Positions 56,840 to 64,000 of a stretch of 64,000 bases of DNA are shown in pieces. Position 1 is the stretch's first letter. Each line of letters starts with the position of its first letter. The notes beneath the pieces are model-generated. The model saw nothing but the letters and a program-made list of their open reading frames with translations, did not search any database and was not told the DNA's origin. The stretch is taken from assembly GCA_001600875.1 (NCBI GenBank), contig BCLD01000018.1, positions 210,084 through 274,083 of the forward strand, read 5' to 3'. Source of the stretch: Solicoccozyma terricola (lineage: Eukaryota > Basidiomycota > Tremellomycetes > Filobasidiales > Piskurozymaceae). Position numbers and translations under genes: made by a program.

Positions 56840-59663
56840 CTAATACGGCAATCCCCCCATCACATCACCACTGGGAACAGCATCCAAGTCCTTGTAATTG
56901 ACTTGCCCTCGTCCAGCTCTAGGATCCTCGTGGCCCTCTGGTCCTATACGGGTCACAAGTGGCGGGCCTCTGAATCCTCCGCCGCCGAATCCGCCACCAC
57001 CACGAGGAGTACCGGACATGCCTCCTCGTCCGCCTGAAGGACGGGGTCGTCGATCTCGTTCTGAACGTGGGGTATTTGTACCTGCTGGAAGGGGCAGCGG
57101 GGGATGGACAGGCTGAAGCGGGAGTTTATCGTCTACAGCGGCGGGTTGGGAGAAGGCCGGTTGGACGCGTTGAGGGTCTAGGGCGAAGGCGTTGTAAACG
57201 GGGAGGGTCTGTGGTGAATCATTGACCATCGTTAACCATGTCATCAACGATTCGGTCAGAAGCAAAGCAGCATAGAACACACCTTCTCCAATTCCTCAAA
57301 CTCCTTGGGGTGTTTCGTAGGCACATGCTTGTAGAGAAACTCTGGTGCTTTGAATAGCTTTGAACAGAGTTTGCAACGAAATTTCGTTGCATCCTCTTGT
57401 TTTATGTGTTGTTGTGATATTTTACGGCTTTCTCTGTGAAAAAGGAGCGGGGTCAAGAGCGTTCCCCGCGACTATGAGGACGGCGGCAACTCACTCTTCA
57501 TATGATTTCCCATTGTAATCCACAGGATTGACCGACTCAGGGGAAGTTATTAGAATAACCTTTGAATCGATATTTTCTGCCCATTTTGCGCTCGCTGTCG
57601 TTGCAAGGTCAGTTGCACTTTTCGCCCTTGGGGAAGCCGCCGCATAAACTCACGAGCTTCAATTGTTGCATCACCTCCAGCGGCGTCCTCGCCACCCTCC
57701 AACTTCTCGTCCTTCCCATTCGACACTCGGCCGGCATGAGTCGGTAACAAGGTCGAAGTACCATCGCTGGAACGTCGTCGCACGTGTCGAATGCACCGAC
57801 GTTTCAGTTCTTCCTGATGATCGTGAGGAGCGACGCAATAGTAGCAGCTGAAAGGTCGAGGGGTCAAAAATGATGTAACAAGGAGGAGGAGGAGAAGAAA
57901 CATGCAAGGACTCACGTGTTTAAACCATTTCTCAGGTAGGCTATGTACAAATCCAGCGCAATCCGGACCTTTTCCTGCATCTGTCCATGCGACAACTCTC
58001 CGTCCAACCCGGATCGGTTCCAGACAGCTTGAATCCTTTGATGAACTTTTTCACTACCTGGAACCTCACCGAGACCGGACTCCAAAGCGATCGCCATCGC
58101 TTTCGCTTGTTCAAAGTCGCGTGTCAGTCGCTCAAAGGTGCTGGAGAAGGACGGCGTGTACCGGATTTTGCCAGTGAATGGGATCGTATTCCTGACGATG
58201 TGGAATGTGAAGTGGCGGAGCTGGATGGAATGAGGTTAGATGGGTGGCAATCAGACGGAAAAAATGACCAACGTCCTCACCTCCATACCATCCAACACCC
58301 TGACGATTTGATCCATATCCTCGCCCTCACTGAATTGCGCCCAACCGACACGGTGAAACGCCCGTTTCGTTGCTGGTTCGCTGAGCGCCAGGTACTCGAA
58401 CCCAGTCGTTTTCTTGGTAATGAACTCCTCAATCTCTGAGCGTGGGATATCAGGCCCAATCGTCTTGAGAAAGATTTGATTCGGTGGTGGTTCAATGTTC
58501 AGTTGATCGCGGTCGGTAGAAGATACCACTCCGTTATCCGGTGCCCGTCGTCGAGGTTTGTCGTCATTGTCATCATTCATTTGTGCGTCGCCGTCTTTGG
58601 GGAAACCCCATCAGCCATTTTTTCACACTTCTGTCCCGGTTCAAATGCAACCATCCCCTACACCCACCTTGTTCAGTATAATCGATCCCATCCCATTCTC
58701 CCTTTTCCAACTCCTCTAGGAACACTGCCAAAGTCCTTCCTCTTCCCTTCTTCGTTTCCGCCTTTCTCGCTTCCACGTCCTCGATATTCGTAGAATATCG
58801 TTCTTTGAACCACGCTTCGTTACGGTGGACCAAGTAGAGAGCCCAGAGCTGTGTGAAGAGTCGTAAGTGATCTGTCAGGTAACGCATGAATATGACCAAG
58901 ACCGAGGGGACGTACCTGTCGTGACGTAAAACTTTTCTTGTATTCCTCGAATCTCAATGACATCCCACTCTTTTTCCCCGGTTTCGCATTCTTCGCTTCT
59001 TCATCATCTTTCGCCACTAGTTCCGGTTGACTGAACCTCAGCCACTCGGAAAAATGCCTGAACGATACCATGTTCTCCAATCCATCAGGATCGATTCCTC
59101 GACCACCGATGTAATTCGGTTCACGACGATCTTCTCGATATCTAGATCTATCGTCTCGTTCCATCGGTTCACGATCCCGTCTTTCTCTGTCTAAGAACCT
59201 ATCGCGAGGTGGGGATTGGGAACGACCATTACGAGGTGGGAATCGACCGGTGTCGTAGTGCGTGGGTGGAGAACGGGATCTCTGTTGTCGTCGATCGGCT
59301 GCGTAAGGAAAGGAAACATAGCGTTTAGCGCCAACACACCACCACCCACCTCCATAGCAGCTGGAGAAACATACCGAAATAAGCATCTCTAGGTGGTCTG
59401 TCCCTGCCAAACGAATCCCTTCTGTGCATTCCAGTTCCACCAGGTCCAGGACCTCCTCCAAACCCTCCTTCAAAAGCACCTGGCATGGAATCACCGGGAA
59501 TATACGAATCTCCTCTTGCACCGTATGCGTAAGGATCATCTCGCATTGACCCACCTCCGCCGCGGTATGGGGAGGGAGACCGACGTGTGGGATGGGCGAT
59601 CGGAATTGGGTAGGTCTGAGGAGGAAGAGGTACGGTGGGTGGAAGTTGAGGAAGGGAGGACAT
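56840..59663 (-). CDS. Ars2/Serrate RNA effector protein
   Basis: Nuclear cap-binding-complex partner that sorts RNA polymerase II transcripts. It starts at 59663 (MSSLPQLPPTVPLPP) with a disordered Arg/Asp/Gly/Pro-rich N-terminus of RS/RD type. Next is the conserved helical core VSFRHFSEWLRFSQPELV, SLRFEEYKKSFTSRQ, LWALYLVHRNEAWFKERY, then NQIFLKTIGPDIPRSEIEEF (RRM-like part) and VGWAQFSEG. The C-terminal part has CYYCVAPHDHQEELKRRC and the Ars2 zinc finger FRCKLCSKLFKAPEFLYKHVPTKH, then an Arg/Gly-rich tail ending at 56840 with VNYKDLDAVP and GGLPY. This is the full Ars2/Serrate architecture. About ten exons. Divergent from SPT4. Confidence 0.92.
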
Positions 59664-59979
59664 CGTGTCGACGACGTTTGCCCTTTTTTCTTGGATGGAG
59701 GACACCTAGCACCGGACCCTCAACGCGAATTGATCCGTCAATTGACTCGCAGCCAAGGTGACGGCGGGGAGAATGGAGCTGATAGCGATGGTGTAATGGA
59801 TGACACCAAGTTGAGAGAGAGAGAGGCGAGAAGGGGGGTAGGGGGGGGTGGTTGAGTCGAGGGAGGTGGTTGAGAGGGAAGTGCACGTGACGTTCGTTAT
59901 ACTCGGCTTCAGCACATCCTCAAACACCCAGCACCCACCCACATCTACAGACCAACTACAAAACAAAACACACATCACC
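59664..59979. promoter_or_regulatory. Divergent promoter, ARS2 / SPT4
   Basis: 316 nt with a CACGTG core at 59884-59889, about 95 nt from the SPT4 start and 220 nt from the ARS2 start. Confidence 0.5.
59884..59889. promoter_or_regulatory. CACGTG site
   Basis: GCACGTGACG in the ARS2/SPT4 shared promoter. Confidence 0.5.
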
Positions 59980-60501
59980 ATGTCGTCTCCAGAATCGTCC
60001 ATCGTCCCACAAGCCATCGTCCGCTCTAGACCTGCTCCAAATAGCAAAGCCCGATATCGCGCATGTCTCCTGTGTTCATTCCTACAGAGCCCCCCCGAAT
60101 GGAAGGCCAATGGGTGTCCGAACTGCGATGATGTACTGGATGTGAGTGGGTGTCGTCCTCTATAACGCCGTACGTTTGGCTGATACAACGCCTTTGATTA
60201 CAGCTCAAAGGTGACGAAGAAAAGATCAAGGAATGTACATCTATCAAATATGATGGATATATCGCCCTGCTGAAGCCGGAAGAAAGTTGGGTAGCAAAGT
60301 GGCAACGGTTGGGTACGTATTCATCGTACAATCGTCCTCTGCCCACCTTGCTGATCTCTGATTCTGGGGGTCTCATCAGGCAAATTCACAAAAGGCCTCT
60401 ATGCAGTCCGTGTGATTGGCAGATTACCACCAGATGCAATCGAGGCTTTGGAGGAGAAGGGGTTTCATTATATTCCTAGGGATAACGTAGGAGGCGTTTA
60501 A
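59980..60501 (+). CDS. SPT4: Transcription elongation factor Spt4
   Basis: Zinc-finger partner of Spt5 (DSIF) for RNA polymerase II elongation. Three exons: exon 1 (start 59980) ends DDVLD at a GTGAGT donor, exon 2 gives [13 protein letters not shown] and [19 protein letters not shown], and exon 3 gives [26 protein letters not shown] and ends VGGV at 60501. The two CxxC knuckles are RACLLCSF and NGCPNCD, spaced as in Spt4. About 130 residues, close to family size. The G-x-YA-V-G-x-LP signature confirms it. Confidence 0.95.
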
Positions 60502-60711
60502 GGATGAGAGTTTCAGTTGGGAAATAGTGAGAGATACTCGAAGCTGGGGAGGGGGAACGGGTTTGTCTAGAGTTGATAACGTCTGCGAACAATGTTGTAC
60601 GATCTTCTTCACGCCCATGTTCGAGGCCATGACCTGTATATACTCACGACATTGCAAAAACCCGATCAACACCAGACATGGATGCATCTATTTTACTCAG
60701 GAAACCTCAAT

Positions 60712-63044
60712 CTACATCTTCCGTCCGTCGCCCTTCTCATCTACCTCTGAACGACCAATCTCCCGTTCGACCGCCGTCAACACCGAATCCTTCTCCGGAC
60801 CACTCTCCTCATCCGCGACTACATCAGCATCTTCCTCATCTTCTCCTTTCTCATTCCATCGCTTGAACAAACCCACTAGGATCTGCGCCACAACGACTTG
60901 TTCACCTATTTTTTCCATTCAACTTTCCATCAGATTCATTTTTCCTCACTCGAGCAACAGAAACACAAAACCTCCCCAGAACAGAAACCCCGCTCACCTT
61001 GGTATAACACTAGAGGGGCAGACACAATAGCCCGGTGTTCAGGTGTGAATCCACCATATAGAATGGAGAGGACAGGTGCACCGACGATGATCCCTTTAGC
61101 AGCCGCACAAAAACATATCGCCGTGGCTGTGGGTTGTTCTCGTACTTTGAGCCACTGATACGGACGGGGGAGTCGTCACCACCACCCCCTCTCTAAAACG
61201 ACTTACATTCTCGTTTTCCAAATCTAGCAGCTCTCACTAGCTTTCTCCACATCGGTAATGTTCCATTCCTCCTTTTTCGATTACCCTCAATGAATGGTAA
61301 TCTAGTGAGAAAGACACAGAGGATTGTGAATGCGATGTACAATCCCAGGTTGACGAAGACTATGAAGATTACGGAAGCGGTGGAGATGAGGGAGAATGCG
61401 TTTGCGGCGAACTGTTGGGATGGTTAGGTCGTGGTGGCATGGGCTTACGGTTGGAGACCAACGGGACTCACTTGGTCTGAAAAGGCGGTCCTGAGGAGAA
61501 AGGTGAGTTAGGAAATTGATTGAAAAAAAAAAATGATTTGAAGAAGAAAAAGAAAAAAAAAGAAGACCCCGAACGAGCAGTAACCCTCACCAGATCAGGG
61601 TGAGTAGTAAGAAGGAAGAAACTTTTGGCAAACGTAGGAGGTCTACCACTCGTTTAGTTTGAGGTTTGAACACACTGTTGAACCGGATGATTATCAGTCA
61701 AAGCGTTCACGAAGCACTTGATGTCCGCCGACCCACTTCTGAACGACCTGTCCAACAATCTGTACCTCCACACCCAACAATCAGCTCTAGTCATCATATA
61801 ACACACCCTTCCCCACCCACCAACGGTAAAAACAACGCCAATCCCAATTGTTTCCCAATCTGTTTATAGATGACCAACAATCCCGCCGCTCCGGTATTCC
61901 CACCACTAGCTACTGGAGCTCCGAATGCCCACCATCCACTCAAGAACATGTTAAGTAGAAGGGGAGTGATGAAAACACCGAGAACGTTGCCTATACAGAC
62001 TTCAATGGTAGCGGATTCAGTGTTACCACCAGCGTTACGAGTCTGGTTGGAAAAAAAAAGGAGCGGGGTTTTACAACGTAGATGTTAGACCTAAAGTTGT
62101 TTTTCTTCTTGCGGTGGTTGGGAGACGACTCACCATCGTGATATTTGAAGCGACAGTTGTAGGCATGACAGCCATCACCATCATTCCCGCTAATACATAC
62201 GGGTCAATCGCGGTACTTCCGCTCGCTTTGACGATGTTGACGATTGCGAACATTACAGCTGGGAAGAAGAGGAATACAAAGCAGTTGGTGAATAGGTGAA
62301 GATAAAGATGTTTGGCTGGACGAGTGTGGACGAAAGGGGGGTGAGCGTGGACGAAAACACTGTGAAAAATTTAGCTGGATAAGCTCACCTTGATTGATGA
62401 GCGCTCGGGTAGACTGAGAAAGTAGAATTATGGAGCGGAGGTCAGTCGGGGCATGGTGAGTCACAACGGTGGCGAATGAGACGACCTACCAGTGTCAACC
62501 CTGTGATAAGGAAGATAATAGCAATAGCGCCATAGTGGATCTGGACGAGTGGGAGGAGATAGTCAGGTGGTGTGTGTCACTGCATGACCCCGTCTGCCCT
62601 CACCGAGTATTGTGACTTGATGACTATTTTCGCATATTATAACACTCAATAAAACATTCAACTGTTTGGAAAGAAAAAATAAAAATCGAACGGATACTCA
62701 CTACCGTCGTCCTTTGCAACCTCTGGAAATCTCCAAGCCAGTACGATCACAACTCCGATTCCAATGATGAACCACTGCTCGATCAAGTAGTTGAGGATCA
62801 CTAGAGGGTGGTACCACGGCCGTTTGGCAGCTGTGGCCATGGTGCTCGGCCCGGGGTTGTGATCTCCGGCCACCTGGAGTGTCGTCGCAGGAGGTTCCGA
62901 TGGACTTGCCGAGACGATATCTGGTTGTGTTGTCATGGCAGGGTCATGCTGGAGCCAGCCCGTCTCTCCGCTGCGAGCTGCTGCATCTTCCTCTTTGATA
63001 TTTCCCCATCTTTGCCATTCAGATCGGACCGGCGATAACGCCAT
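60712..63044 (-). CDS. Rch1/SLC10A7-like membrane protein
   Basis: Member of the bile acid/sodium symporter-like SLC10A7 family. Fungal Rch1 is a plasma-membrane regulator of calcium uptake. It starts at 63044 (MALSPVRSEW), though in-frame downstream Met codons exist. Many short exons encode FLIEQWF-type NYLIEQWFIIGIGVVIVLAWRFP, STRALINQ, MFAIVNIVKASGSTAIDPYVLAGMMVMAVMPTTVASNITM, GNTESATIEVCIGNVLGVFITPLLLN, SGNTGAAGLLVI, FLTRLPFIEGNRKRR, RKLVRAARFGK, and VVVAQILVGLFKRWNE, ending in a Glu/Asp-rich cytosolic tail at 60712. The PTTVASN and TESATIEVC(I)GN segments are diagnostic. Ten helices expected. Confidence 0.9.
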
Positions 63045-63050
63045 CGCTCG

Positions 63051-63056
63051 CACGTG
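63051..63056. promoter_or_regulatory. CACGTG site at RCH1 start
   Basis: CACGTGGTGG, only 7 nt upstream of the chosen ATG; it suggests a very short leader or a later start codon. Confidence 0.35.
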
Positions 63057-63156
63057 GTGGTCATAGATGGGTCATAGATGGTCATTCAACTCCATATACA
63101 GTCATTATTACATTATCACTCCTACAAATCTTCTCATTCACCCAGCCGGTTACACA

Positions 63157-64000
63157 TCACCTCGCACTCCCGCTCGCTGCCATCCGTCTGTTCTTGCCAC
63201 CAGCCAACACCTGCTCCGCAAATGCCATTACCGAGGATCCTGAAGGCGCCACAGGGGGTCGACCTGATACCCGCGAGGCAAAGCGTTGCCCCGATACCTC
63301 AACCCCGGGCCTCGGCAGCCCTTGCTTCGACTTGGAAGCCAGCGACGCAGATGCAATTCGGTTTCCTACAGGCTGGGGGAGGGGGACAGCGACGGAAGTC
63401 CGAGAACCGCTAGGGATTCGACTTGGAATAGAAGTTTTGGAAGGGCCAGGAATACGGCAAGTCGTTGTTGAGCTGGTAGAAGGTCTCAGCGTTGTCGTCG
63501 TCGTCGTCGTGGGCTGGGAACTTGAGGGTCTAAGTGGACGACTACTGGCGCTGGTGGATGTAGATGGCACTCGTCCGACTCCTCGAGGGAGAGTGGTCAT
63601 AGAAGTAGGCGGCCGAGAAGTTGGCGGTCTTGCTAATATCTTGTTCGGACTGATACCTTCCTTCTTCGATCGGATACCGGAGGAGGAGGATACACCGCGG
63701 GTTACAGGAACAGCTGGTAACGGTCTCCCGCTCGAGGCGATAGGTCGAGTGATTGGTGCATTCGACGGACGGGTGGCAGGTAGACGTGGCTGATGACCGA
63801 CCGAGGACGAGGATTTCGCTTGGACGTGCGTATTGATACGCTGCACGGCCCCAGAAGACAACGATGAGATTTTTACAGGTCCGTCCGAACCCTGAACCTC
63901 GCCTGACCGTGGCTTCGGGAGGGTGATTGTGCGAGTAGAAACTGGCTTACGTGAGCTCTCTGGCGGGTTGGTACGTGACGGACCGCTTGGAGTGAGGACG
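63157..64000 (-). CDS. 3' part of a Ser/Pro/Arg-rich protein (runs off the window)
   Basis: The open frame continues to the window edge without a start, with stop at 63157. The product is low-complexity: many Ser, Thr, Pro and Arg, with [33 protein letters not shown] and KNRRMAASGSAR at the end. Repeated SRxPxG/SxIPS motifs such as KTSIPSRIPSGSRTS resemble SxIP-like EB1-binding or kinase-substrate tails of cytoskeletal or mitotic proteins, but no domain is visible in the part seen. I cannot name it. Confidence 0.55.
   Translation of the reverse strand, partial: VLTPSGPSRTNPPESSRKPVSTRTITLPKPRSGEVQGSDGPVKISSLSSGAVQRINTHVQAKSSSSVGHQPRLPATRPSNAPITRPIASSGRPLPAVPVTRGVSSSSGIRSKKEGISPNKILARPPTSRPPTSMTTLPRGVGRVPSTSTSASSRPLRPSSSQPTTTTTTTLRPSTSSTTTCRIPGPSKTSIPSRIPSGSRTSVAVPLPQPVGNRIASASLASKSKQGLPRPGVEVSGQRFASRVSGRPPVAPSGSSVMAFAEQVLAGGKNRRMAASGSAR

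Noticed and set aside
1..64000. tRNA, rRNA, CRISPR or transposon sequences
   Set aside because: No cloverleaf with a convincing T-loop, no rRNA-like block, no regular direct repeat-spacer array, and no transposase or reverse-transcriptase motif was seen.

Overview
This 64 kb window is nuclear DNA of an intron-rich fungus. The gene content and style point to a basidiomycetous yeast of the Tremellomycetes (Cryptococcus/Kwoniella-like): nearly every gene is cut by several introns, often 50-80 nt, with GTGAGT-type donors and YAG acceptors, and housekeeping orthologues sit close together on both strands. The assignment is inference from gene structure and protein style. No rRNA, tRNA, transposon or CRISPR array is visible.

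Layout. 1-1462: no supported gene. 1463-2760 (+) ribokinase. 2953-4451 (-) YIPF1/Yip5-type Golgi protein. 4609-7443 (-) FG nucleoporin. 7548-8070 (-) small one-helix membrane protein. 8454-12401 (-) Est1/SMG7-type protein. 12725-14996 (+) Hem25-type mitochondrial glycine carrier. 15375-18077 (-) Ste20/GCK kinase. 19666-20900 (-) Rib2-like deaminase. 21073-22588 (+) mitochondrial rhomboid Pcp1. 23620-26265 (+) sugar transporter. 27091-31742 (-) Vac14. 32052-32414 (+) Tom7. 33007-35440 (-) single-pass membrane protein. 36410-37637 (-) unknown protein. 38389-39259 (-) Trs20/sedlin. 39629-42661 (+) TMEM135-like protein. 42694-44346 (-) Tim54. 44480-49388 (-) DDB1. 49906-53146 (+) Mdm31. 53755-55591 (-) TFIIE alpha. 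56111-56651 (-) tiny Cys-rich protein. 56840-59663 (-) Ars2/Serrate. 59980-60501 (+) Spt4. 60712-63044 (-) Rch1/SLC10A7. 63157-64000 (-) 3' part of an unrecognised Ser/Pro/Arg-rich gene.

Functions. There is no obvious pathway cluster. Mitochondrial genes are frequent (Hem25, Pcp1, Tom7, Tim54, Mdm31), and so are endomembrane genes (Yip, Vac14, Trs20) and RNA/transcription genes (SMG7-like, Ars2, Spt4, TFIIE alpha). Several neighbours are divergent with short shared promoters, many carrying a CACGTG core 70-250 nt from the start codons.

The most unusual content is non-coding. (i) There are about twenty uninterrupted G/C homopolymer runs of 12-48 nt; those of 14 nt or more lie in introns or intergenic DNA. 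Two introns hold more than 80 nt of nearly pure poly(C) on the transcribed strand, and the assembly breaks (N) inside two other runs. (ii) A loosely repeated, hairpin-prone GCGNAGCGAGC-type element occupies unusually long introns, in three cases starting soon after the 5' splice site of intron 1. I see no clearly novel enzymatic or defence system; the intronic element family is the best candidate for something undescribed.
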